DNA of 64,000 bases from Capniomyces stellatus. Its lineage: Eukaryota; Kickxellomycota; Harpellomycetes; Harpellales; Legeriomycetaceae. Made by a program: the position numbers and the translations under genes. Location: NCBI GenBank assembly GCA_001661515.1, contig LUVW01000007.1, positions 62,001-126,000 on the forward strand, written 5' to 3'. Below are positions 21,014 through 32,215 of the stretch, piece by piece; within the stretch, counting starts at the first letter, position 1, and every line of letters begins with the position of its first letter. The notes beneath the pieces were generated by a model, which made no database searches, was not told the origin of the DNA, and saw nothing but the letters and a program-made list of their open reading frames with translations.

Positions 21014-24000
21014 ATGAGCAAAGATAATAATAACAAATGTCGCAGTCCATACAGGGAAGGAGATATTAAATTGGGCAATAAGGTGGAAGCCACAGAAACC
21101 AAGAGGGCCTATGTTACACTGGTCACTAACGACAAGTATGTTGCAGGGGCATTGGTGGTGCTACACTCGCTTAAGCTGGTGGGCGCAAAGGCTGATATAG
21201 TATGTATTGGTGTAGAGTCTGGGATATCAGAAGAGTATAGAGCCAAGCTAGAAAACGGGTTTGATTCGGTTAAATGGGTCTCGAAGCTAAGCAGCAGCAA
21301 CTCTGAGCAGTTGAAAATCCTTGGCCGGATTGATCTTAAGGACACGTATACCAAAATCGAGCTGTGGAATCCGGAAATACTGGGAGGGTATGATGTAATC
21401 TGTTACTTGGATTCGGACGTGTTGGTTATTCAAAACATGGACCACGTTTTTGACAAGATCAACGAGGAGGGATCAAAGGTGTGCATGGAGCGAGGGTTGG
21501 TTGCAGCAGCGCCGGACCTGGGCTGGCCTGATTGGTTCAACTCTGGAGTGATGGTCTTGATACCATCGCTTAAAACATACAGTGAGATGCTGAACATAGT
21601 TGAGGAGGAGGACAAGCTAACTGCTGCAAAGCTTTCAGGCCTGAGTTACGATGGGGCGGACCAGGGGCTGCTGAATCTATATTTTAGCGATTGGTCAAAG
21701 TCAGGGCCAGGTAGAAGGCTTGACTTTCTCTATAATGTGACAGGGTCATCGTTTTATATGTATGACTCGGCTTTAAGAGCCAACAAACAGAACATCAAGG
21801 CGGTGCACTTTGCTGGACAGACCAAGCCTTGGGATTATGGCAGGAAGACAACAGGGGAGGTGGTAAGTTTAGACGACGTATCGAACTTTTGGTGGCTATG
21901 GGTTAGGCGTTGGTGGTCAGTGCACGACGAGTTTGTATCCGAGTATAAGTTTTGGAAGGGGGCGTACCTGAAAAGTGTTGCACTTGGCGCAAAGGGGTAT
22001 AGCCAGATCAAAACTATGGAGGATGTAAAAAAAGAAAGCACTAGTATGTTTGAAGATGAGGCAGAGGAGTGTGTATTGGAAAAAAAAATAGATTACGATA
22101 ACATTGTAGTACCGAGCGAGCCAAATAAAGTCGAATTGCAAGTTCAACCCAAGAGTCCAAAGCCAAAGCAGCTATGGGAGTCTGATGCCAATGAGGTTGT
22201 TCCAGACTGGGAAAAGGATTGGGCATGGGCTGAAGATAGAGTGCACCCATTTGACTGTTCATGGGCTAAGCCTCCAGAGAATAAGGCTGTGTTGGCGATA
22301 AACTCACCAAGACGCTTAGAAACGTACAACGATAAGATCGACTACTTGAAGCCAACGGATATACCTGCACAAGTTCTTCATCAAAACAAGCATATTAGAA
22401 AGAAAAAAAGCACAGGCGGTGGAATTTCAACTGGAAAGACGGGAAAGCAAAGTCGCACCAACTCATTTAGCAAACCAAAAAGCGACACAGTATTTGGAAA
22501 GAACAAAACAGTTTCGCCAGACATCAACAAAAACCAAGACATGGTGTTTGACAATACAGGATTTGGAGGGATCAAGGACTATGGCGACTATTTCTTTAAA
22601 AAGCCATCTGCTCTAAAGAAACAAACCTCTGAGAAATCTAGAAATGTAGACGGCTTTGGAACCAAAGCCAGCAGCTTCAACAAGAGTCCTGTAATTATCA
22701 AGATAGACTCAGATAGCACTATAGAAGCCGAACTTAGTAATGGCCAGACCGTATCAGCACCCAGCCTTAAACCAGCTCTGAAAAAAAGAAACACTTTGTC
22801 GTCAAGTGCAAACATAATCTCTCCACTGTACCAACCAATTCCACAGTCGCCGTTGACTCTTAATCCTGTTGCGCTCTGGGAGTCTCAGGCTGAGCAAGAA
22901 CAACGGAGACTCAAATTGCAGCCCATCAAGGAGCTGGCTACCAAACTAAATAGAGAGCAGGGCTTTTATTATGGGAGTGAGGGCGATATGTGGGGGTTGA
23001 GCGAGGATAACGAACCGCCAAAAACATCTGCGGCGGCTTCAGTAGACGTTGTCGGCAGTACAAGTCCAAAAATTGCCAAAGTTAGTAGAGACTTTAGTGG
23101 CAATCCGTCGATATCTAGAGCACAGGCAGCGGCAAACAACTTGCTGCATAGCTGGCATCAGTTCTTGGTGTCACAGGCCCACGATACACAAAATAAGCTA
23201 GACAGTAGCATTAAAAGTAGATTATCGGTTTCCAACGGCGATGATAGCTTTACATTTTTAACCAACGACAATTTTGAGTTCGTTGATGGGACAGACAAAA
23301 ACTCACAAGCTGTTATCTTGAAGACCACAATAGATGTTGAAGCCGACGAGTTGGATGGCACAAAGTCAAAATGCAAACTCACTTTGAACTCGGTTGTTGA
23401 TGTTGTGAATGCAGAGGCTTTAGCACAAAGCACCGAGATAATCAAGAACTCGCCGGATAGCAGTTTAGCTTATAGCAGAGCACCAGTTGAAAGCACAAAA
23501 GGACAGCAAAGCGACGTCGACATAAATGCTGCAAGACCCGCTAATTTCGGTTTCCAGCACAGCTTTGCTGACACAGACCACTTTGTTCTTCCAGACAGCA
23601 ACGTTCATTTAGCGGAGAGGCAGCCGTATTTTAACCTTTCGCAACAGAATAACGATTATAACGAAGCTGGTACTGCTGATCAAGGCCAGGACCCTGATAG
23701 TTTGTATTTACAGCTCCAATCTAGGCTGCTGGACCTACAAGTCGAGCAAAACCAGCTTGGGGCACAGATGGCTTCAATCAGCAACAGCAACAGTCGCAAG
23801 AAAAAGGCACTGAAAAAGAAGCCTGTAACAGAACTTAAAGTTAATACAAGCAATGAGATGAGTTTTTCCAACTACAAAATCACTTGGGATATGGATGACA
23901 TAATGCCTGAGTATGACCAACGCAGCTTTGCTGCTCGTAGACAGTCGATAATATCTGCAGTAAGCACGGATGAGTCGGTGTTGTCAACAGGGTCCAATGA

Positions 24001-24739
24001 AGAGGTCGATTTAATAACAATGGGAAACAGTACCATGGCAGCTTACTCAGCTGGGGCATATGATACAAGTGCCTCCAGAAATGGCTCAAATCCGGTTGGC
24101 AGCTTTCCATCAAACCCTAGTGCATTTTCCGCCGTTAAAACTATACCTATTTCTGAAATCATGGCCAACCAGCTCAGCCCCGAAATCTACCAGGCTAACC
24201 ACCTTGCCCCATTCCCCAGCCATGCTTTTGGTGTAACTAGCACTAATGTTACCAATGGAATGATTAACCACACCGCGAACTCCCAGCAACACACGCTTTA
24301 TACTGGCCTCAAGGACTGGGGCGAGCTTGGGATTATCGACTCGGGGTTTAGCAACGACAGCACTATGGCCAACTCCAACTCGAAGGGACACACCGCCGAG
24401 CATAGTTCGGCAAACCGGTTCTTAGCTGAAGAAAGGTCTAGACCACAGCCATATAACGGCAGCAGCTCGATAATCGACATGCTTTTAAGCAATGCTAGCA
24501 ACGAGTATAATTATACACACCCTGAGAGTCAGTCCAGTGCGGTTAATAGTGCATCTCCTCAAGCGTTTACCAGCCCCGCGTCAGAAAGTTTACAAAGCGG
24601 AATCGATGTCCAATCTCCGCAATTTGAAGATGTACTAGAGCCGTTTAAGCTATCGAATAACAACTTTTCTTTTTCAAGACATGAGCAAGCCTTTGACGAG
24701 GACCAGCATAACAGAAATCATTCTAGCAAGCGATTTTGA
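21014..24739 (+). CDS. Glycogenin with long C-terminal extension
   Basis: Self-glucosylating primer of glycogen synthesis (GT8 family, UDP-glucose and Mn2+ dependent). The 1241-aa ORF has no intron. The catalytic domain spans ~28-300: RAYVTLVTNDKYVAGALVL-like start, the DxD metal motif at 133-135 (YLDSDVLV), FNSGVMVLIPS, DGADQGLLN at 213-221 and HFAGQTKPW at 265-273. These match glycogenins rather than plant GT8 enzymes. Residues ~380-1241 are Ser/Asn/Gln-rich and mostly disordered, with a Trp-rich patch (WEKDWAWAEDRVHPFDCSW, ~408-430). Fungal glycogenins carry the acceptor tyrosines and the glycogen-synthase-binding motif in this part, but I cannot assign them. The start ATG is used because the catalytic domain begins shortly after it. 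Confidence 0.93.
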   Translation: MSKDNNNKCRSPYREGDIKLGNKVEATETKRAYVTLVTNDKYVAGALVVLHSLKLVGAKADIVCIGVESGISEEYRAKLENGFDSVKWVSKLSSSNSEQLKILGRIDLKDTYTKIELWNPEILGGYDVICYLDSDVLVIQNMDHVFDKINEEGSKVCMERGLVAAAPDLGWPDWFNSGVMVLIPSLKTYSEMLNIVEEEDKLTAAKLSGLSYDGADQGLLNLYFSDWSKSGPGRRLDFLYNVTGSSFYMYDSALRANKQNIKAVHFAGQTKPWDYGRKTTGEVVSLDDVSNFWWLWVRRWWSVHDEFVSEYKFWKGAYLKSVALGAKGYSQIKTMEDVKKESTSMFEDEAEECVLEKKIDYDNIVVPSEPNKVELQVQPKSPKPKQLWESDANEVVPDWEKDWAWAEDRVHPFDCSWAKPPENKAVLAINSPRRLETYNDKIDYLKPTDIPAQVLHQNKHIRKKKSTGGGISTGKTGKQSRTNSFSKPKSDTVFGKNKTVSPDINKNQDMVFDNTGFGGIKDYGDYFFKKPSALKKQTSEKSRNVDGFGTKASSFNKSPVIIKIDSDSTIEAELSNGQTVSAPSLKPALKKRNTLSSSANIISPLYQPIPQSPLTLNPVALWESQAEQEQRRLKLQPIKELATKLNREQGFYYGSEGDMWGLSEDNEPPKTSAAASVDVVGSTSPKIAKVSRDFSGNPSISRAQAAANNLLHSWHQFLVSQAHDTQNKLDSSIKSRLSVSNGDDSFTFLTNDNFEFVDGTDKNSQAVILKTTIDVEADELDGTKSKCKLTLNSVVDVVNAEALAQSTEIIKNSPDSSLAYSRAPVESTKGQQSDVDINAARPANFGFQHSFADTDHFVLPDSNVHLAERQPYFNLSQQNNDYNEAGTADQGQDPDSLYLQLQSRLLDLQVEQNQLGAQMASISNSNSRKKKALKKKPVTELKVNTSNEMSFSNYKITWDMDDIMPEYDQRSFAARRQSIISAVSTDESVLSTGSNEEVDLITMGNSTMAAYSAGAYDTSASRNGSNPVGSFPSNPSAFSAVKTIPISEIMANQLSPEIYQANHLAPFPSHAFGVTSTNVTNGMINHTANSQQHTLYTGLKDWGELGIIDSGFSNDSTMANSNSKGHTAEHSSANRFLAEERSRPQPYNGSSSIIDMLLSNASNEYNYTHPESQSSAVNSASPQAFTSPASESLQSGIDVQSPQFEDVLEPFKLSNNNFSFSRHEQAFDEDQHNRNHSSKRF

Positions 24740-25601
24740 TAGACTAGCAACTAGTTTGACATTTCTTTTATACTTTACATATATTTACTAGCTTCTAATA
24801 AGACACACACCCTAACATCCGCCCATTCCATCAGTTCAATTGTTAAATAAATATACCCAATGATTCAGCAAGCTATGATGCCTTTGTACATAAAGTGTAG
24901 TCGTTGATATCGCTTTGTCTACTGTTTAGTTCAAAGACACTTGTAACTTTTTATGCTGGTTATAGAAAACTGATGGGGAGAGATCGGGTTTGTTTAAGGC
25001 ATGGTGTTGGCTATTACTGCAATATACCGGCCAGCCGCTGGTAAGGTTTCCAAAGCAGTTGTAGTCGGGTTTTTGGTTTTATTCCTGTAAAATCAAACAT
25101 TGGGGCTTCCCTCAAGCACATAAATGCAGCCTAATTGTTTGGTTTTACCAAAAGAGTTATGTAAAGTAAACATTCAAAAAAAAATTATAAACCAATAATT
25201 AGTTATATTCTAATTTCTTGGTCAAGTTCTAGATTTTATTAGTCAATCAATCGTTTTGCTTGTTTTTTTATTTTTTTATTTTTTGTTTCTTTTCTCAAAA
25301 AAATGGAAGAAAAAAAAACAAAAAGAATTCCAACTAAAAAAGTAAGATAAAGCGAAATGAAACAATCAAGATTAGAAATCGCAAAATCAGGTTTGAAGGG
25401 ATTAAAGCCAAAAACTATTGAGCAGAAAACGAGTACTAAAATACTCGATAAAACTATTGGCACTACTATATCTTCAACCCACTTTGAAAAAACAGCAGTG
25501 ATACACTACGGTTATTTTATTTAAAACGAATAAAATCTAAAGTGAAAAAAAGTGACTTCAACACACATTTACATCCATAAGCACGGGATTAAAGCGAAAA
25601 T
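24740..25601. other. Intergenic
   Basis: AT-rich spacer of about 0.86 kb between the glycogenin and LCB1 genes, both on the plus strand. No supported ORF; the minus frame at 25239-25463 is a poly-T artefact. Confidence 0.55.
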
Positions 25602-27498
25602 ATGACTCTGTTCCGCTCTGGCGCAAAGGGATTTGGGAAATGTCTTTTAACAACAGCTTTAGTACTTGGCCATTCAGCCCTAGCCGATACTTTTGCCGAT
25701 GGTAGCAGCAATGTAGAAGTAGAAAGCTCTGGCTCGATAACTGTTTACAAAATCCTAGGCTATCCTATCAAACTAATCGCAAAGTACGTTAAAGCATCGT
25801 ACAAGGACGACCCATTCCGCTCTTTTTTGGAGCTTTGCTTGGTGTTCTTTATTGTTTGGTATGTCTCGAAGCAAAAGTACAGGATGAATCAAAGCAAGAT
25901 TAAACTGACAGAAAAGGTAGAATTTATTAATTATATTTTTGCCTTTTGAATTGCAGTTTTTTTTTTGGAATACGGTTTTCTGAATCGTATCTCTTTGAAT
26001 TGCTGTTTAAAGTGGATTGTAATTTTATGTAATTTTGGTTTTGTTTTATGGACATAAAAAAAAATCATTGTTGATAAAGACGCAAAGTAGGATTCAAATG
26101 CATAATACGATGTTTATTTTTTTATTTTTTGAAAAAAATCAAATAAATCCGCAAGTGTGCTTGAGCTAATGTTTGCTTATGTTTCATTAGGAAATCGACG
26201 AGCTTGTGAATGACTGGAAGCCAGAACCGCTAGTGCCTCCGGTTTCCAAGGTCGAAAGAATGATTTTAGACAATAACCCAGTGATTGAGGGGCCAAATGG
26301 CATTGAGGTTAGATTGGACACAGGAGAAAAGCTTGTTAATTTTTCAACTTATGACTTTTTGGGATTTTTAAACAACAAAAACGTCCAGGAAAAGGCTGTA
26401 AAGACGCTTAGAAACTATGGTGTTGGTGCTTGTGGGCCACCAGGATTTTATGGAACGCTGGATGTGCATACTAACCTTGAAGTTGAAATTGCTAGATTTT
26501 TGAGGGCTGATGCCTCGATTATCTACTCCCAGGGTATGGCTACAGCAGTTTCAGTCATTCCTTGTTTCAGCAAAAGAGACGGTATCATTGTAGCTGATGA
26601 CAGGGTCAATTTTATGCTGCAACAGGGAATCCGGCTATCCAGAAGCAAGGTTTACTGGTATAAGCACAACGATATGGAGGATCTAGAGAACGTTTTAAAA
26701 ACAGCCAACGCCATCTCGTCAAAGATCAAAGGCCCAATTCCGCAGAAATTTATTGTAACCGAAGGCCTGTTCCAAGATACTGGAAGCATTCTCCCGTTGC
26801 CCAAGGTCATGGAGCTTAAAAAGAAGTACAAGTACAGGCTAATCCTCGACGACTCTCTAGCAGTCGGCGTTTTGGGTCCTCGAGGTGCTGGCTCAGCAGA
26901 CCTGCATGGCGTCAACCCCAAGGATATTGAGATTCTGCTTGGCTCGCTATGGCAGGCGTTTGGTGGTTCAGGAGGATTTTGCTGTGCTGCCAAGGAGCTA
27001 ATTGGTCACCAGCGCCTGTCTGGCGCAGGATATGTATTTTCGGCATCCATGCCCGCAATTATGGCTGTTACAGCAGTGGACACAATCAAGGAGTTGGACA
27101 CCCGTGCACCTGAGATATTGGGTAGGCTCAGAAGCAACGTTTCATACATGCGAAGTTTGATTGACAAGGTGGAGGGTATAGTTGTTGTTGGTGACTTGGA
27201 ATCGCCATTGCTACACATTGCTCTTAAGCCAGAAGTTATGCAGACTGCAGTCAATACTGTTGTGTCGAGCGATGAGAAGTTCTGGACTCGCCAGGATGAA
27301 GACTTGGTTCTGATTAACATAGTTAAAAATATAAGAAAGAATGGCGTGTTGGTCAACCAGTGTGTGTATGCAGTGGAACAAGAGCACAATCTTCCTGACC
27401 CATCTATCCGTGTAATCGTTACTGCTGGGCACAACAAAAGCCACATAGAGTTGTGCGTATCTGAAATCGAGCGTGCTGTCAACCAGTTCGTTAACTAG
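25602..27498 (+). CDS. LCB1: Serine palmitoyltransferase subunit 1 (Lcb1/SPTLC1)
   Basis: Non-catalytic partner of Lcb2 in serine palmitoyltransferase, the ER enzyme that condenses serine with palmitoyl-CoA to start sphingolipid synthesis. Two exons, 25602-25916 and 26191-27498, joined in phase 0 to give 540 aa; donor GTAGAA, acceptor TTAG. The N-terminus has a membrane segment (LELCLVFFIVWYVS, ~88-101). The junction reads KLTEK/EIDELVNDWKPEPLVPP as in SPTLC1. The alpha-oxoamine synthase fold shows YGVGACGPPGFYGTLDVH; its Cys is the one mutated in human SPTLC1 neuropathy. The PLP-lysine motif of Lcb2 is absent, replaced by LLGSLWQAFGGSGGFC, which identifies the Lcb1 subunit. It converges on PUT1. 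Confidence 0.96.
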
Positions 27499-27937
27499 GC
27501 GTTGATAAGGCAGATGCTGTTTTGGCTGTGTTTGCACTGTGCTTTGAGTTTTATTAATTTTACTTTCAACTTTTTTTTATATATAAAAAAAGAAAATCAA
27601 GCTGTTATTTTATTCATCTTTTATTACTTTTAAAATAAATGTGGTATAATTCACCAGCCCAAGTGCTTTGATTTTAGAATGTATTGCTTTTTTTTTGTTT
27701 ATATAAAAAAAAACCTAAAGTAAAAAATTATCAGTTGAAAGGTATTAAATGCGACTTTGCTTTTGGCAACAACACATAATAACATATCGGCTCTTATTAA
27801 TTTAAATGTAAAACATAAAGAAAAAATGTGATTTGATGGACAAAAGTGGTTGTTATATCGGACATTATACAAATAAAATAAAATAAAACCAAAGTTTGTA
27901 CAAGTCGGTGATAATACAGACCCAACACTTTCTAATC
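27499..27937. other. Convergent intergenic spacer
   Basis: About 440 bp between the LCB1 and PUT1 stops, very AT-rich with T-runs and AATAAA-like strings in both directions, as expected for two 3' UTRs. No ORF. Confidence 0.6.
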
Positions 27938-30094
27938 CTATCCCACAATTCTTCGGATAATCTCGCGGTTAATTTCTTTTACCTCTTTTTCAACGCTGCC
28001 CAACACAGACGAGTTTTCTTGGGCTCTGCGGGTCAGATATGGTAGGACCTCGTCTATTGGTCCATACGGAACATACTTGTACACTCGCATTCCGATTCTA
28101 GCGAGGAAGTTGCTAACCCCATCTTGCATCCCAAGCAACTGGCCAAACGCTATAGACCCATCCTTGCCATCTATACCGTATTTCTTGGCCTTTGTTATCG
28201 CCAGTCCAATGGACTGGTGGTTATGCGAAGCTACAAACACAGCAGGATTACGCACAACTCGGTCCAAGCATTCATCCTTATGTTCAGAGGCTTTGCTGTT
28301 TGTCTCAATTTGTCTTTGACTGATCTTTTGCAGCAAAAACTCAACACCGCTGTTGTAGCTTGCATGAGTGTCTTCCAAGGTTTCGTTAATAGGCGATTCA
28401 TATCCATATTTCAGCGCTCTTTCACGCTCCTGGACCATGTACGCACCTCGAACCAGCTTTGCTCCAAAAGCCCACCCTTCCCGCTCAGATCGTTCAAAAT
28501 CCGATTTTAGTCTAAACAGTGCAGACTTTGTGTATAGCTGGTAGGTGTTGAAAAGAACAGGGCGTATCGAGTAGTTGTTTTTACCAGTCTCGTTTTTATA
28601 CGAGTTGTACTTTTTCATAGTTTGCAGCACCGCTTGGTCTATTGTAGGCTGGAAATAAGAGTGCTCCGCATCTGCCATAATGCTGACGCCTTGTTTCTTG
28701 GCATGTAGAGCTAGCTCGCACATGTTTTTGTACAAAGTGTTATAGTCATCCAAGTCCGACTCCTTGATTCCTCGTATGATAACATTTTTGTTCTTGTACT
28801 CTTTTTCTAGCCTGTCGATATCCTTGTTGATGAACAACTTCCTGGCTAAAACAGAAGAGTACTCCAAGCCACGCATGGTGTCCACCCAGTCTATACGGCC
28901 GTCCTTGTTCGTATCAATTGAATCAAACACGTCTCTTGCCACCTGTTTTTTATCTTTTCCTCCATCACCTTCGTTCAGGTTGATGTACCCTGGAAAAGTG
29001 CCCAGGATGTACTTTTCAAAGCTTTCAAAGCCGATACTACCTGTGCTCTTTTCGGCTTTTTGTGAATCCAAAAAACCTTTTCTAATTTGGTCATACATGG
29101 TTGAAAGTCTGAATAGGGAATCAGTGCCTATTAACCCGGTCACTTTAATCGCTATAAATGCACCCTCTTGGTTCGATGCCATGTCAATGCTACGTTTGTA
29201 TTCCTTCATCAGCATCTTGATCTGGTTGCCAGTCTCAATTTTCAACTGCTCGAGCTTTCTTGCCAAACTGAGCTCGCACCCAGTGTCCTCAACCACCTCA
29301 AGATCAGACTCAATGGAAAGATCTAGAATCGACCTTATTCCTGCCTTTTCCAACTTTTTCATTGTGTTTATTATCTCTGGCTCAGTTTCTCCTGCAATAA
29401 AGGTTTTGAAAAAGGTTTTGCGAACTATGCTGTTTGTCAGCCACCCCATATTAAACTCTTTAGCCAGATCAATCAAAAATGGCGAGTTTTGCACCAGCCA
29501 AGGCATCGTGCAGCACTTGTAAACAAAGGAGTTTCTTATCAAGTCCTCAATAGACATGTACCGTAAATAGTTGTTCTCATTTACTTCGGTTATCAAATGC
29601 GCATCATCCTCATTCTTAATCGAATGGATTTTCTTGATCTCGCTCTTAGAAACTAAATCCTTGGCAACTAAATCGCCATCTTTTATAACCTCAATCTTGT
29701 GCACAATCGTGTCCTCTCCCTCAGTATATGCGTCTGCCTGCTTATCCACCACGGCAGTTTCAACTTTCAGCTTCTCTGCCACCGGCTCTGGCACGGCGCT
29801 GTTGGCAGAATTCGAGTACTGTCGGTACTGGCCGCTTGTGCAAATGGTTTTTCTTATACTCTGTGCCTTTATAAGTTGTGTCAACCCCTTTTTGCCGGAC
29901 TTATTCATCTCCAAAACTATGTTTTTGTTATTACAGCTGTTCTTTTTCAACATAAACACATTTGCTGGAGTGCAAGAAAACCCTCTTGGGTATGATTTTA
30001 AAGAGTGGTTCAACAGGCTAAGCCCTCCACTTCCTGTCCCTCCTATGGTGGTCCTTTGCGTTAGTCCGAAACTACTTAACTTTGTTGTAGCCAT
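27938..30094 (-). CDS. PUT1: Mitochondrial proline dehydrogenase with EF-hand
   Basis: FAD-dependent oxidation of proline to pyrroline-5-carboxylate at the inner mitochondrial membrane. The 718-aa single-exon ORF starts with a Ser/Lys-rich N-terminus (~1-95) suited to mitochondrial import. Conserved strings include FKTFIAGET, FIAIKVTGLIG, MADAEHSYFQP, GWAFGAKLVRGAYMVQER, VASHNHQS, FGQLLGMQDG and YKYVPYGPIDEVLPYLTRRAQEN, which cover the beta/alpha-barrel and FAD site. An insertion at ~350-425 carries a canonical EF-hand loop, DTNKDGRIDWVD at 394-405, with Asp at position 12 instead of the usual Glu. Human PRODH has an insertion at the same place, without an intact Ca-binding loop as far as I recall. 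The spacer upstream is divergent to RRP9. Confidence 0.94.
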   Translation of the reverse strand: MATTKLSSFGLTQRTTIGGTGSGGLSLLNHSLKSYPRGFSCTPANVFMLKKNSCNNKNIVLEMNKSGKKGLTQLIKAQSIRKTICTSGQYRQYSNSANSAVPEPVAEKLKVETAVVDKQADAYTEGEDTIVHKIEVIKDGDLVAKDLVSKSEIKKIHSIKNEDDAHLITEVNENNYLRYMSIEDLIRNSFVYKCCTMPWLVQNSPFLIDLAKEFNMGWLTNSIVRKTFFKTFIAGETEPEIINTMKKLEKAGIRSILDLSIESDLEVVEDTGCELSLARKLEQLKIETGNQIKMLMKEYKRSIDMASNQEGAFIAIKVTGLIGTDSLFRLSTMYDQIRKGFLDSQKAEKSTGSIGFESFEKYILGTFPGYINLNEGDGGKDKKQVARDVFDSIDTNKDGRIDWVDTMRGLEYSSVLARKLFINKDIDRLEKEYKNKNVIIRGIKESDLDDYNTLYKNMCELALHAKKQGVSIMADAEHSYFQPTIDQAVLQTMKKYNSYKNETGKNNYSIRPVLFNTYQLYTKSALFRLKSDFERSEREGWAFGAKLVRGAYMVQERERALKYGYESPINETLEDTHASYNSGVEFLLQKISQRQIETNSKASEHKDECLDRVVRNPAVFVASHNHQSIGLAITKAKKYGIDGKDGSIAFGQLLGMQDGVSNFLARIGMRVYKYVPYGPIDEVLPYLTRRAQENSSVLGSVEKEVKEINREIIRRIVG

Positions 30095-32215
30095 GTCCGG
30101 GGTTTAAGTCTTACTTCTATTAAGTTGATATTTGTAACAGTAAATATTTGGAATTTGTACACTGGCCTTAGTACAAGCTTGCGCCTTTTTACTACTTGTA
30201 CTTTGTGTTTACTTTGTGTTTATTGTGTTTATAGCAATTTAATGTATTGTCAAGAGTATAAACTGAAAAAATATTTTCTAGTCTATATATAGGCTAATAG
30301 CTGGCCCTTACTTTGTGTGGTCCGCTGATAAAGCTACTATATACCTTGAGCGGATAATGATATTTGAAATTATTTCTTTAGCTTTAGTTTTCAAGATTTC
30401 AAAGGCTGCAAAGTCTCAACCCCTAGTATTTATACTTTATTTGCTTTTTTTTTATTGTCGTGCTTTTAATCTTTACTTTTTTTTAAAAAAAAAATCGAGA
30501 AAAATCATCAAAAGTGTTCACAAAACGTGAGGATTTGATAAATTCTTGTTTTGTTTTAATTAAAATTCTCACTAGGATTTTGTAATTGTAATAAACATCA
30601 ACATGGCTACAAATGTTTCAAATTCAAAAAAGATATCATACCAATAAAGAAAAAAAATCAAAAAAAAATTAAATCAACCAAGTGTTCCCATTAGTGCATA
30701 CACCTTTCAATCACTGAATGCAATTGGTCATAATGGTGCTCAGAATATTCCAATTGCGAGCTTCTTGGCTGCTCATGCTGCATTACCAAGGAATTGCCCG
30801 TTATTAACTCTTTGGTCGCCGAATAAACACATGACTTTCACTTTACCACACTTTTCTTATTTTCCTTTATTTTCTTTACTCCTTTTAATCTCGAGTAAAT
30901 TCGCTTACAACGGCCTCGATTATTAATTCCAACCCAATTTAAACGATGCAATTTGGGTGTTTGTCCGTTTGGAGCCTTTTGTTTTTTTTAATTGATATTT
31001 GGAGTTTTTGTTTACTCAATTTCCAAGTGTATTCAAAACCAACCCAAAATCACTTGATTACATGTTGAATGAGTGACACAGCTTTTTGGCGAAAGCCTTT
31101 GCACTAACTCTAACTCTGTCTACCAAAAGATACGTTTCAATCTTGAAAAAGCTAGGCTCAAACTGAATCTAAAACAAGGCGCTATTATTTCATGTGTACG
31201 GTCAGATGCTGAAATCGGCCAACAAAACTAAGAGCCCAGCTCTACAATTTCTACAGCTGATTGTAAGTCTACAAACGTAAACGCCGCTGTTGCCTTTTTT
31301 TCATATTTATCTTACTGTTGCACTTTTTAAAAATATTGATATTACTAACTGAGAACCAAGCAGGTGTGTAGTTTAACTTCTTGCTATTGATACTGTGATA
31401 GATGCAGTTGGCCCAAAAATAAAGAGCAACTGATTTTATTCTCAAGGTATATAAACTTTAATTCAAAGTTATATATTTCAAAAAACGTTGCTGTGCCAAT
31501 ACTATCGACTCAAAACACAATACACAGCGGCCAAATGTACACGTTAACTTTTAATCAATCTAATGATATCTTTGTTTGCGCATCTAGTAAAGCTTTGCAA
31601 AGTTGTCAGATACTTTAGCTAGTCAGATCAAAGTCTAGCAACGCTGCCTTTTATTTAGCTTTTAATAAACAATGTCGTAGAATTTTATGTTTTGTAATTA
31701 CTAACCAAAGCTATTAAATTGGAGGATCGATTTAAGCTAAAAAAACTGCTACTTCAAAAAAAAAAAAACTACTACATAGGTCTAAATGAACAAGTAAAAA
31801 AATTTTTTTTTATTCAGCAACTAAATTTTGAGCTCAAGTTTTTTTTAAACGAATTAAATAGAGCGGTTTCCTAAATTAAGTTCGATTTAGCATAGTTAAA
31901 ATTTTGCAAAAAAAAAAAGTTGAGTAAAGAAAGTCTGATATCAAAGTTTAATAGTTTGACTAGCCTAGGAATCAGAACAAGTAACGATTCTAGCCTGAAC
32001 AAATTGGGAATATAAAAAATTGCAATAAAGCCAAGAACCCATATTATAAAGCGAGTAGCGTTGGCGGTTTATTGATCAGAAGCTAAATACAATCAACATT
32101 TCCTTCATAATTACGCTTTAACCTTTTGAATATTTGATAGTTTGATCAAGTGCAGCAAAGGGTAAATTGATTTGGATTTTCATCAAACAATAACCAAAAA
32201 GAAAGATAGTATAAT
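30095..32215. other. Intergenic, 2.1 kb
   Basis: Divergent spacer between PUT1 and RRP9, AT-rich with A/T homopolymers at 30465-30500, 30640-30670 and 31740-31810. I see no ORF, RNA gene or organised repeat. Confidence 0.55.

Noticed and set aside
28764..29522. 252-codon plus-strand ORF
   Set aside because: Lies fully antisense to the conserved proline dehydrogenase reading frame.
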